DNA of 11,243 nucleotides from contig CAKTOJ010000051.1 of NCBI GenBank assembly GCA_934589665.1, positions 1 to 11,243 of the forward strand. The letters run 5' to 3'. Below, piece after piece: positions 1-6,564 of the stretch. The notes under the pieces were generated by a model. It ran no database searches. It saw only the letters and a list, made by a program, of their open reading frames with translations, and was not told the origin of the DNA. Position 1 is the first letter of the stretch; each line of letters starts with the position of its first letter. The DNA is from an uncultured Oscillospiraceae bacterium. GTDB taxonomy: Bacteria; Bacillota; Clostridia; Oscillospirales; Oscillospiraceae. Position numbers and translations under genes: made by a program.

Positions 1-92
1 ATCCGGCGGTTGATGAGCCGCACCACGCCGTTTTTATCGAAGAAGCAGGCCGCGATGGGCAGACTGTCGAAGCTTTCTTTAATTCTGTCCAT
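1..92 (-). CDS. Sensor protein with PAS-like N-terminus, probable histidine kinase (partial, N-terminal 30 residues)
   Basis: Only the first 30 codons are in the window; the gene continues past base 1. The visible peptide begins MDRIKESFDSLPIAACFFDK and goes on with NGVVRLINRR. The pattern 'LPIA.CFFD.NGVVRLIN' is typical of a PAS-domain start in soluble sensor kinases. The ATG (bases 92-90) is preceded by a GAGAGGGG ribosome site (109-102) that lies inside the end of the upstream gene. The upstream stop codon is only 4 bases away, so the two genes should be co-transcribed and probably translationally coupled. Established for the family: membrane 7TM sensors in Clostridia are often followed by such soluble kinases. 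Inferred: this protein supplies the catalytic kinase activity that the neighbouring 549-residue protein appears to lack. The kinase domain itself is outside the window and cannot be confirmed. Confidence 0.72.
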   Translation of the reverse strand, partial: MDRIKESFDSLPIAACFFDKNGVVRLINRR

Positions 93-96
93 GCGC

Positions 97-1746
97 CTAT
101 ACCCCTCTCGATCTTTCCAGCTTCCGCGTCACATATTGCAGTCCGTCCTCATCCTGCTCCCATTCCAGATCTGGAAACCGCGTGCGCAGCCCGCAGAGCG
201 GCTCCGCTCCTGAAACACAGAGAGCAATCTCTACCCACTTACCAACCTCGATGGAGATCAGCAGCGCACGCAGCGATTCCAGCTCCGCCTCCACGACCGC
301 CTCAAACAGGTCGTAGACCTGCGTTGCCTGCTCGACGGTAAGCCAGCCTTCTCCCTTGATGATCGTCTTGCAGTCGGCGCCATAGATACTGATATTCTCG
401 GAAGATTCATTGAGGCACAGCCGAAGCTCCTGCACGCTGATCGCACCGCGCTGCACGCCAACAAAAGTCAGGTTGCTTCTGCGCTTGATGTAGGTCCCGA
501 TAATGATGACCTGCCCGAGCAGGCGCCTGGCTCTGTCTGGATCCTCCGCCTTCTGTAATTCAGCCAGCAGATCCCGCAGCATCGCGATCTGCCGGGCGGT
601 CTGCGCCTCCATCATGTCATACAGGCGGTTTTCTTCTGTCAGCTTCAGCCATCTTGCGCGCTGTGCATTCTCCGCGGCCAGAACGTCGCCGGTATCACGC
701 AGCTCGTCCCTTGTCAGCTCCAGCTCCTTTTGGACCTGATTCAGCGCGGAGACGTCCTCCTTCCAGAATACCCAGCCGCGGCGCAGCTTGTGCCGCTTCA
801 AAAGCGTATCGTCGCTCAGATGGACGGTATCCTGCCGGATCTGCTGCAGCTCGCTTTGCGGCAAAGCCTCCTGCATGGAAACAGACGCATATTTGGGGCA
901 AAATGCAGGATCCGTGATCTGGACAGGCAAACTCGTTGCCTCAAAAAGTTCGTCGTATCCGAGGTTAGACTGAATCAGCCCGCATTGAATGCAGCATTCA
1001 AAGATGCTCGCAAAGATCAGGCACTGCGACACCGTCATATCACCCGCGAGAACCCAGACCCAATAGACCTTTTTAATATACATGCAAGCATAGACCAACG
1101 AAAGCGCAAGCGGAACCAGCGGCAGCCAGCGAATTCTCCTGCTGCGCGGGATGCGGCAGTTTTTCACCATCGAAAGCAACGCGAACCCCGCGCATAGAGC
1201 CACCCAACCCAGCACGAAGAAATAGCCGCCTTCATACCGATACTCCTGATCCGATAAAACGCCGGACGGGAAAGAAAACACCTGCTGGTGCAGATCATTG
1301 GTCAGAACGAGCAAAAGAAGCAGCAGCGTTGGAAAATACAGAAGCTTGGTCCATCGCGGCAGCTGAAAATCTTCTCCCTTGCCCAGTGACAGGGAAACAA
1401 AGACCGACAGCATGGGGATGAGCAGCATCGGGAGATAGTAGAAGTACCACAGCCAGCGCCCGGCATCCGTGTTATCAATGGAAAATTTGATGGAGCGCAG
1501 CAGGATCCACAGCACCATCAGCACTGAGATTGCCAACAGATAGCGCCGCACCTGCGTCTGCACGATGCGCATCCAGATGGAGTAGCACCACGCGCTGAAC
1601 AAAAACACATAGATTCCGCTTCGCAGGTGGTTGACAGCCGGAGAATGAAAAATCTGCCGGCTGGCATAGCGGAGCCACATGGCAAACGCAATGAGCGCCA
1701 ACACGCCCAGCACATACAAAAATCTCTTTTTTGTCACTTTGCTCAT
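97..1746 (-). CDS. 7TM-type membrane sensor with degenerate histidine-kinase-like C-terminus
   Basis: A 549-residue protein. Residues 1-260 hold about eight hydrophobic segments (roughly 9-28, 41-62, 69-88, 98-122, 135-157, 174-193, 207-224, 230-255). The sequence TNDLHQQVF at 149-157 matches the 'TNDxHxxxF' signature I associate with the histidine-kinase N-terminal 7TM region (HisKA_7TM). Residues 262-338 look PAS-like, 335-400 form a charged coiled coil in the position of the dimerisation helices, and 430-549 resemble a worn HATPase fold. No phospho-acceptor His is seen in the coil (the ENRLYDMMEAQTARQ stretch has none), and no N-box Asn or glycine-rich G-boxes are evident. It is therefore probably a receptor or scaffold that signals through the co-transcribed protein at 1-92. 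The ATG at 1746 was chosen over an in-frame GTG at 1770 because GGGGAGG sits 8 bases upstream of the ATG. The ligand is unknown. Confidence 0.85.
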   Translation of the reverse strand: MSKVTKKRFLYVLGVLALIAFAMWLRYASRQIFHSPAVNHLRSGIYVFLFSAWCYSIWMRIVQTQVRRYLLAISVLMVLWILLRSIKFSIDNTDAGRWLWYFYYLPMLLIPMLSVFVSLSLGKGEDFQLPRWTKLLYFPTLLLLLLVLTNDLHQQVFSFPSGVLSDQEYRYEGGYFFVLGWVALCAGFALLSMVKNCRIPRSRRIRWLPLVPLALSLVYACMYIKKVYWVWVLAGDMTVSQCLIFASIFECCIQCGLIQSNLGYDELFEATSLPVQITDPAFCPKYASVSMQEALPQSELQQIRQDTVHLSDDTLLKRHKLRRGWVFWKEDVSALNQVQKELELTRDELRDTGDVLAAENAQRARWLKLTEENRLYDMMEAQTARQIAMLRDLLAELQKAEDPDRARRLLGQVIIIGTYIKRRSNLTFVGVQRGAISVQELRLCLNESSENISIYGADCKTIIKGEGWLTVEQATQVYDLFEAVVEAELESLRALLISIEVGKWVEIALCVSGAEPLCGLRTRFPDLEWEQDEDGLQYVTRKLERSRGV

Positions 1747-1753
1747 GCCGCAT

Positions 1754-1761
1754 ACCTCCCC
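1754..1761 (-). promoter_or_regulatory. Ribosome binding site that sets the 7TM sensor start
   Basis: On the minus strand this reads GGGGAGGT, 7-8 bases before the ATG at 1746-1744. It lies downstream of the alternative GTG start at 1770, inside the longer reading frame, and so favours the shorter 549-residue protein. Confidence 0.8.
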
Positions 1762-1782
1762 ATTCTGCACATCCGTATTGAT

Positions 1783-1810
1783 AGTATATCATGCGGATGG
1801 AAAAAGGCAA
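1783..1810 (-). promoter_or_regulatory. Sigma-A-type extended -10 promoter for the sensor operon
   Basis: The minus strand has TTGCCT (-35, bases 1810-1805), a 16-base spacer, and TATACT (-10, bases 1788-1783) preceded by TGA, forming a TGnTATACT extended -10. Transcription would start near 1776, giving a leader of about 30 bases before the ATG at 1746. The match is good by eye; no transcript evidence is available. Confidence 0.6.
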
Positions 1811-1967
1811 CACAGTTTTGCACCCTTTACTGAGAGAAACGAGTCAGACAATGGCCTTTGAACAAAAAAATTGCAAACCCTATCCAATCGGTGGGGGCAA
1901 AAAAGAGCGATAACGGATAAAATAAAAACGGAAACTGCAAAAGGAAAAAAGGCGGTGAAAAGCACAG

Positions 1968-2351
1968 ATGCGAAGAATTGTGTTGGATATGAAGAACGGA
2001 CTCCTGGCGGAGGCGGTCACGCAGTCGCTTTCGGGATGCGACATGGATTTCCTTATCTACCGTTCTCCAAAGCCGGAGGAAACGCTTGCTCTGTGCCGTA
2101 CCTGCCGTGCCAACGTGTTGGTGATGGAGGTCATCCGACAGGGCCTCTGGAAGCTGAGCGAGAGACTCAGGCTCTGCAGTGCTGTAAGGCGGCTCGGTTG
2201 CGCCTGCAAGGTCCTGCTTCTGGTAGATGAGAGCACAGACGAACTGCTTGCTTCTGAGGTGCGGCAGACGGTGAAGGATCAGCTGGCCGATGGTTTTATC
2301 TATGCGTCGGTATCGCCAACCTACCTCGCAGGCGTAATCGACACGCTTTGA
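1968..2351 (+). CDS. Stand-alone receiver-like protein (pseudo-receiver) without output domain
   Basis: A 127-residue soluble protein with the alternating strand/helix layout of a response-regulator receiver: a first strand RIVLD at 3-7, a third strand ending NVLVMEV at 49-55, a KVLLLVDEST strand at 81-90, and ADGFIYASVSPTYL at 107-120. In a working receiver the third strand ends in the phosphorylated Asp; here that position appears to be Glu54. The conserved Lys after the fifth strand appears to be Ala113, and only Asp7 of the usual acidic pair is present. No DNA-binding or enzymatic output domain follows. The ATG has GGCGGTGA 9 bases upstream. It is divergent to the 7TM sensor operon, which fits a partner in the same signalling pathway. 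Inferred: a protein-protein switch that is not controlled by phosphorylation at this site. The alternative is an unrelated flavodoxin-like fold. Confidence 0.72.
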   Translation: MRRIVLDMKNGLLAEAVTQSLSGCDMDFLIYRSPKPEETLALCRTCRANVLVMEVIRQGLWKLSERLRLCSAVRRLGCACKVLLLVDESTDELLASEVRQTVKDQLADGFIYASVSPTYLAGVIDTL

Positions 2352-2467
2352 GGAAAGGATGGGTGAGAAATGAGAATGCTTTGTGCATAGCAAAGCGAGG
2401 AAGAGAGTACATAAAAAGCGGGACGAAGGAAAGCAGCATTGGGCGCAGCCGGAGGCGTGTCGGCCGG

Positions 2468-2491
2468 CCTGCAACGCATTTCCGTTGCAGG
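2468..2491 (+). other. Perfect 9-bp stem-loop in the SLH gene leader
   Basis: CCTGCAACG (2468-2476) is perfectly complementary to CGTTGCAGG (2483-2491), with a 6-base loop CATTTC. The next bases are GCAATCGCC with no T-run, so it is not a standard intrinsic terminator. It ends about 80 bases upstream of the SLH gene start and may be part of a structured leader or of a dispersed repeat. Confidence 0.6.
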
Positions 2492-2554
2492 GCAATCGCC
2501 GAAAACGTCTCTGTAACACCACCTGATGGACTCAATTTATACAATACACAATGT

Positions 2555-2563
2555 AAAAGGAGG
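2555..2563 (+). promoter_or_regulatory. Strong ribosome binding site of the SLH gene
   Basis: AAAAGGAGG, 7 bases before the ATG at 2571. It rules out the in-frame upstream ATG at 2526, which would add 15 residues in front of the signal peptide and would place this site inside the coding region. Confidence 0.88.
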
Positions 2564-2570
2564 AATCAAG

Positions 2571-5500
2571 ATGAAATCAATCACCCAACGCAGGATATTC
2601 AGCTTACTGCTTTCATTGGCAATGCTGATCGGCCTCCTCCCCGCCTTGGGGAGCATCGCCTCTGCCGCAGGCAGCGGCACCACCGAAGGCGACCCAAGAA
2701 TCGTAACCACCTATGCGGAGCTCAGCTCTGCCCTGAGCTCCGGCGTCACCTATGTCAAGCTCGGTGCCAACATTAACACCAAGGATTTCAATGACGGCGC
2801 GGGATATAACAAGTCCATCCAACAGACTGGAACGGTTCAACTGGATCTTGACGGCTATTCCGTGACCTTTTTCAGCAGAACCTCTCCGCTCCCGGCTGCC
2901 ATCCGCGTCACGGGCGACCTGTCGGTCAAGGACAGCCGCGGCGGCGGCAAGCTCTACATCGACGCCAATCCCAATACGGCCAGCAGCAAGCAGGTGCTGA
3001 TCCTCGCCGAGACCGGCAGCTTCACGCTCAACAGCGGGCGGATCGGCGTCGATAACGGTCTTGCCAAAAACAGCATTGTGGTCGTCGAGGGCAAGGGCGA
3101 CGCGAAGGTCGTCTTTAACGGCGGCAAGGTCGACGCCATCTCCCCGAAGGTCGGCATCCCCTATGTCTATTCCGCGCTGCTGTCGTCCAACTGCAAGGCC
3201 GAATTCAACGGCGGCGAGTTCGAGGGGCTGGTCGGCTTCGCCTACGCCACCCGGACAGACGGGATAAGCAAGCCGAAAGCCGTGATCAACGGCGGCAAGT
3301 TCAAGGGCGGTATCGTCGTTAAAAAGGGCAGCGAGACCATCACGGAGGGGCGGACTTTCCCCATCAGCATCCAAGGCGGCAGCTTCGGCCGCGGCCTCTT
3401 CACGGAGAATTTCGCGCTCAGCAGCAGCGAGCAGACCCTGGAAAACTTTGCCTTTGCCGCAATGTTCCCGGAAAGGACCGCTCTGCTTCGCCCCGACGAG
3501 CGGACCCGCCTGATCTACCGTCAGAAGGACGTCAAGACCGAATACATGGCCAACTCCGTCTCGAAGGAGTACCTCATCGCCCTGTCGACCAAGAATCTCG
3601 ACGACTATAAGCGCGTCGCCTTCTCGTCCTACAGCGGCACAGCCTACACCGACGTCTGCACCAACGCCTTCGGTCTGGTCAAGGTGGAGGTCAACGGTGC
3701 GCCGGCCTATGTGCCGCACCAGATGGACGTGACGGGCGGCTACAGCGGCGCTCCGCTGTACGCGCTCAGTCCGAAAAAGCAACTCCGGTTCTACTGGGTC
3801 CCCCTGCCGCAGGCGATGAGGGACGCAGGCTACAGGCAGAAGATCAGCTACACGCTCAACGGTACGGATTATCCCGTCACCGCCAGCAGCTACAATAACA
3901 ATCTCTTGTTTCAGACTATCCCTGTGAATAGCTATAGCTACCAGACGGAGGTGCAGAAGCTGGGGATCACCGTCGAGCTTTATAAGGACGGCGAGCCGCT
4001 GAGACTGAGCGGCGCTTCCAATATGTTCCTGATGCGCTACCGGATGATGTCGGAGACCGATGTCGCCATTCCCGAGGTCACACTGACGGTGAAGGACGGC
4101 GACCTGATCGCCGCGTCCGCCGCGACTGACAGCCCGGTCACCGTTTCCGACGACGAAAGCTGCACCGTTAAAAGTCAGGTGAACTGGGCAGACAACGGAG
4201 CCGTGCGCAACAAGTCGGTGGTCCTGAAGGCAAAGGAAGGCTTCTATCTGACAAGTGAAACGAAATTCAACGTCGTCGGGGCGAGCAGCATCACGGCAAA
4301 GTGGCTCTACAGCACAGACGGCGGTCAGACCTGCGTCGTCGGCGTGGAGGCACAGGAGTGCGAGCTGATCACCGAGGCAAAGGGCATCGTGCGCGGTCTG
4401 GTCTATTATAATCGCGTCAATGACATCTATGTGGAGTCGTATGAGCCGAGCAAATACACCATCACCGTTAAGAAGGTCAGCGAATACATCAGCTCCTCCG
4501 GCTCTACCATCTATGACAGCTTCCTGTGGCCGGATGAGCTGCTCGACGAGACCGGCGCCCCCTATTATCTCTACTGCACAGTCGAGGCAAAGCCCGGCTA
4601 TGTGTTCCGCAGCGGCACCGGAACGCTGAAATTTGCCAATGAGGAGTGGAAGCCCGGAAAATGGGCGGAGGCCATTTGGAACGACGACTGGATGGACATG
4701 GACAACATCAGCGCCGGCGCATGCTATAAGCTGCACGACGAGTCAGACACCAATCTGGGCGGCCTTTGGCTGAACCGGCTCGAGCTGACCAACCTGAATC
4801 TGTCCGTGAAGGCACCTGTCGCAGGCGAAAGCCCCGCACCGGGCAGTGACTACTGCAAGATCGACGGCCTGCCGCCGTACATGAAGCTCGAGCGCGTCGA
4901 TTGGCTGAAGTGCTATGACGACTGGAGGTACTATTCCGATAAGCCCTTTACCTTCCAGGCAGGAAAAACGTCGGACGGTGAGAACTGCGAATACCAGTGC
5001 TTTATCTATGTCTCCTATGACCTTAGCGGCGTCGGGGTCGCGAAGGGCGCCAAGTTCTACCTCAACGACACGCCGTGCAAGCTTGACTGGGAGAATAAGT
5101 TCTTCTGGACTGAAACCATGACCGCCGAGGGCAACCCCGTGCAGGAGGATCCCGTTATCACGGCCAAGGCAGGTTCCAACGGCACAATCACGCCCTCAGG
5201 CAGTGTCACGGTCAAATCCGGCGCGGATCAGACCTTTGCCATCCAGCCGAACAGCGGCTATACCGTCTCCAAGGTGCTGGTAGACGGAACGGACGTCAGC
5301 GCGGTGACGTCGTACACCTTCAAGAACGTCACGGCCAACCATACCATCGAGGCGGTTTTTGCGAAGGTGGAAGCAAAGCCGACCAATCCCTTCGTCGACG
5401 TTGCCGAGGGAACATACTACTATGACCCGGTGCTTTGGGCGGTGGCAAACGGCATTACCTCCGGCGTGGATGCGACGCATTTTGAGCCCGAGGGCACCTG

Positions 5501-5912
5501 CACCCGTGCGCACGCCGTGACCTTCCTGTGGCGCGCATCGGGTCAGCCCGAACCGAAAACGACCAATATGCCGTTCCGGGACGTAAAGCCCGGCAGCTAC
5601 TATGAAAAGGCCGTGCTCTGGGCCGTGGAAAACAAGATCACCAATGGTACCGGCACCACCACCTTCAGTCCGGACGAAAACTGCACCCGCGCGCAGATCG
5701 TCACCTTCCTTTGGCGCAGTAAGGGCGAGCCGTATGCCAGCGATAGCAATAACCCGTTCACGGACATCGCATCGGACTACTACATGGATGCCGTTTTCTG
5801 GGCAGTCAAGGAAGGCATTACAAAGGGCACCACCCCCACGACCTTCAGTCCGAACGAAAGGTGCACGCGCGCGCAGATCGTCACCTTTATCTACCGCGCA
5901 ATGGCTTCCTGA
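2571..5912 (+). CDS. Secreted beta-helix surface protein with three SLH domains
   Basis: A 1113-residue extracellular protein. Residues 1-32 are a Sec signal peptide (basic start, hydrophobic core, likely cleavage after ASA). From about residue 40 the pattern 'TYAELSSALSS..YVKLGANI' and short rungs with an (F/I/L)xxGxx core (LNSGRI 153, FNGGKV 182, FNGGEF 212, INGGKF 239, IQGGSF 267) suggest a right-handed parallel beta-helix. Residues 300-860 are long, aromatic-rich and of no family I recognise. Residues 863-935 match the bacterial repeat domain type ('GSNGTITPSGSVTV...AVFAK'). Three SLH domains follow, starting near 939, 1000 and 1061, each with the CTRAx motif (CTRAH, CTRAQ, CTRAQ). SLH triplets bind pyruvylated secondary cell-wall polymer, so the protein should be non-covalently held on the wall. 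No catalytic residues could be assigned; adhesion or polysaccharide binding is inference. Confidence 0.92.
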   Translation: MKSITQRRIFSLLLSLAMLIGLLPALGSIASAAGSGTTEGDPRIVTTYAELSSALSSGVTYVKLGANINTKDFNDGAGYNKSIQQTGTVQLDLDGYSVTFFSRTSPLPAAIRVTGDLSVKDSRGGGKLYIDANPNTASSKQVLILAETGSFTLNSGRIGVDNGLAKNSIVVVEGKGDAKVVFNGGKVDAISPKVGIPYVYSALLSSNCKAEFNGGEFEGLVGFAYATRTDGISKPKAVINGGKFKGGIVVKKGSETITEGRTFPISIQGGSFGRGLFTENFALSSSEQTLENFAFAAMFPERTALLRPDERTRLIYRQKDVKTEYMANSVSKEYLIALSTKNLDDYKRVAFSSYSGTAYTDVCTNAFGLVKVEVNGAPAYVPHQMDVTGGYSGAPLYALSPKKQLRFYWVPLPQAMRDAGYRQKISYTLNGTDYPVTASSYNNNLLFQTIPVNSYSYQTEVQKLGITVELYKDGEPLRLSGASNMFLMRYRMMSETDVAIPEVTLTVKDGDLIAASAATDSPVTVSDDESCTVKSQVNWADNGAVRNKSVVLKAKEGFYLTSETKFNVVGASSITAKWLYSTDGGQTCVVGVEAQECELITEAKGIVRGLVYYNRVNDIYVESYEPSKYTITVKKVSEYISSSGSTIYDSFLWPDELLDETGAPYYLYCTVEAKPGYVFRSGTGTLKFANEEWKPGKWAEAIWNDDWMDMDNISAGACYKLHDESDTNLGGLWLNRLELTNLNLSVKAPVAGESPAPGSDYCKIDGLPPYMKLERVDWLKCYDDWRYYSDKPFTFQAGKTSDGENCEYQCFIYVSYDLSGVGVAKGAKFYLNDTPCKLDWENKFFWTETMTAEGNPVQEDPVITAKAGSNGTITPSGSVTVKSGADQTFAIQPNSGYTVSKVLVDGTDVSAVTSYTFKNVTANHTIEAVFAKVEAKPTNPFVDVAEGTYYYDPVLWAVANGITSGVDATHFEPEGTCTRAHAVTFLWRASGQPEPKTTNMPFRDVKPGSYYEKAVLWAVENKITNGTGTTTFSPDENCTRAQIVTFLWRSKGEPYASDSNNPFTDIASDYYMDAVFWAVKEGITKGTTPTTFSPNERCTRAQIVTFIYRAMAS
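5661..5707 (+). repeat. Intragenic SLH DNA repeat, copy 1
   Basis: A 47-base stretch encoding the TFSPDENCTRAQIVTF core of SLH2. It matches bases 5841-5887 at 43 of 47 positions by hand alignment, pointing to a fairly recent duplication or gene conversion between the last two SLH domains. Confidence 0.75.
5841..5887 (+). repeat. Intragenic SLH DNA repeat, copy 2
   Basis: The SLH3 counterpart (TFSPNERCTRAQIVTF) of bases 5661-5707. It differs at four bases and lies exactly 180 bases downstream, so both copies are in the same frame. Confidence 0.75.
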
Positions 5913-5922
5913 ACGAGGGTGC

Positions 5923-5945
5923 GCGCGGCGGAACAACCGCCGCGC
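5923..5945 (+). other. GC-rich hairpin after the SLH gene
   Basis: GCGCGGCGG (5923-5931) pairs perfectly with CCGCCGCGC (5937-5945) around an AACAA loop, starting 11 bases after the stop codon. No T-run follows, so classical Rho-independent termination is not supported. It may attenuate transcription or protect the 3' end of the SLH message. Confidence 0.6.
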
Positions 5946-5989
5946 ATCCCCCGGGAGGCCCGATACGGAGGAACGCCACTTTACAGCAT

Positions 5990-5997
5990 AAGGAGGG
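5990..5997 (+). promoter_or_regulatory. Ribosome binding site supporting a TTG start
   Basis: AAGGAGGG lies 6-7 bases before TTG at 6004. No ATG or GTG is at a suitable distance in this frame, so the site decides in favour of the TTG start. Confidence 0.82.
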
Positions 5998-6003
5998 ATC
6001 ATC

Positions 6004-6495
6004 TTGCAGGTCGTAATTCAAAAGATTCCGGAAAATCTGCCGGAATTTGAACTGCTTGCCGCTGAGGGGCGGCAGCCAGAGCGCATCTGCGCCCTGTTTC
6101 TGTGCGCGCTGGCGCTGTTTGACCGAAATAAGGAGGCCGGCGCTGCCGCAATGAACCTTCTGCGCGGCCCGAAGCCCCTGACGCCGTATGACTGCCAGTT
6201 TCTGCGCGACCGACTGCGCGGCAAGTCCTATCTGCCGCTTGCGTATTTTGATGGCGCAACGCCGGAAAACGGGTATCAGCCGCAGGTGCCGTACGCGCTG
6301 AACGTGCTCGCAGACCCCAGACCGCAGGATTTGGAGCCTGGCTATCTGCGTGTGTTCCTTAAAACGGCGGGCGCAGATTCGCCGCGACCCATGAAGCTGC
6401 GCCAGAAGGCCTCGACCGGCGAATGGTTCCTTTGGGAATACTCCAGCATTCTCAGCGGCATCCGTATTCCTGCGGCGGAAGACCCATGGAGCTGA
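6004..6495 (+). CDS. DUF6935-like protein of unknown function
   Basis: A 163-residue soluble protein with no signal peptide or membrane segment, probably cytoplasmic. The N-terminal 75 residues are largely helical. The C-terminal half carries PQVPYALNV (93-101), GYLRVFLKTAGADSPRP (113-129), LRQK (132-135), WFLWEYSSIL (141-150), IRIP (153-156) and a terminal EDPW (159-162). From memory this set of motifs matches DUF6935, a family of unknown function from Firmicutes; that assignment was not searched. The gene begins with TTG behind a strong AAGGAGGG, which could lower its translation. It sits 91 bases after the SLH gene and 69 before a membrane-anchored protein. No catalytic residues are visible. 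Confidence 0.78.
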   Translation: MQVVIQKIPENLPEFELLAAEGRQPERICALFLCALALFDRNKEAGAAAMNLLRGPKPLTPYDCQFLRDRLRGKSYLPLAYFDGATPENGYQPQVPYALNVLADPRPQDLEPGYLRVFLKTAGADSPRPMKLRQKASTGEWFLWEYSSILSGIRIPAAEDPWS

Positions 6496-6564
6496 CGGGC
6501 GAAGGAAACGGCGCGCTGCGCGGCAGCCTGTGAACGCAGCGGCTGTTCCAAAAGGGAGATCAAC

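Larger units (their letters stand above)
2352..2570 (+). other. Non-coding stretch upstream of the SLH gene
   Basis: About 220 bases with no convincing gene. The part around 2441-2492 is GC-rich and foldable: GCCGG at 2448-2452 can pair with CCGGC at 2464-2468, and a perfect 9-bp hairpin follows. A 6-bp inverted repeat (GCTTTG/CAAAGC) lies near 2379-2397. A TATACAAT sequence at 2538-2545 could be a -10 box, but no -35 box is seen at the proper distance. I did not recognise a known riboswitch class. Confidence 0.5.

Noticed and set aside
1747..1770. Upstream GTG start adding eight residues to the 7TM sensor
   Set aside because: The strong GGGGAGG site lies between this GTG and the ATG at 1746, so the ATG is the better start.
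1827..2522. A 231-residue minus-strand frame across the receiver gene
   Set aside because: It covers the convincing receiver-like gene and the promoter region, and its protein has no recognisable fold or start signal.
2379..2525. Cyclic-di-GMP or TPP riboswitch before the SLH gene
   Set aside because: Fragments such as GGGCGCAGCC and CCTGATGG recall parts of these riboswitches, but the conserved cores (GACGCAAAGCC with tetraloop and receptor, or CTGAGA) are missing.
2538..2545. TATACAAT as a -10 promoter box for the SLH gene
   Set aside because: No -35 hexamer at 16-18 bases, and the resulting leader would be very short; kept only as a possibility in the non-coding entry.
2348..2776. A 142-residue plus-strand frame overlapping the SLH gene start
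   Set aside because: It lacks a ribosome site, is Arg-rich and low-complexity, and runs into the SLH gene in another frame; more likely non-coding.
2613..4736. A 707-residue open frame antisense to the SLH gene
   Set aside because: It has no ribosome site, is rich in Ala/Val/Asp/Arg as expected for the complement of a GC-rich gene, and lies entirely opposite a clearly real protein with a signal peptide and SLH domains.
5196..6002. A 268-residue minus-strand frame opposite the SLH domains
   Set aside because: Its repeats merely mirror the SLH repeats of the plus strand; no ribosome site or known domain.
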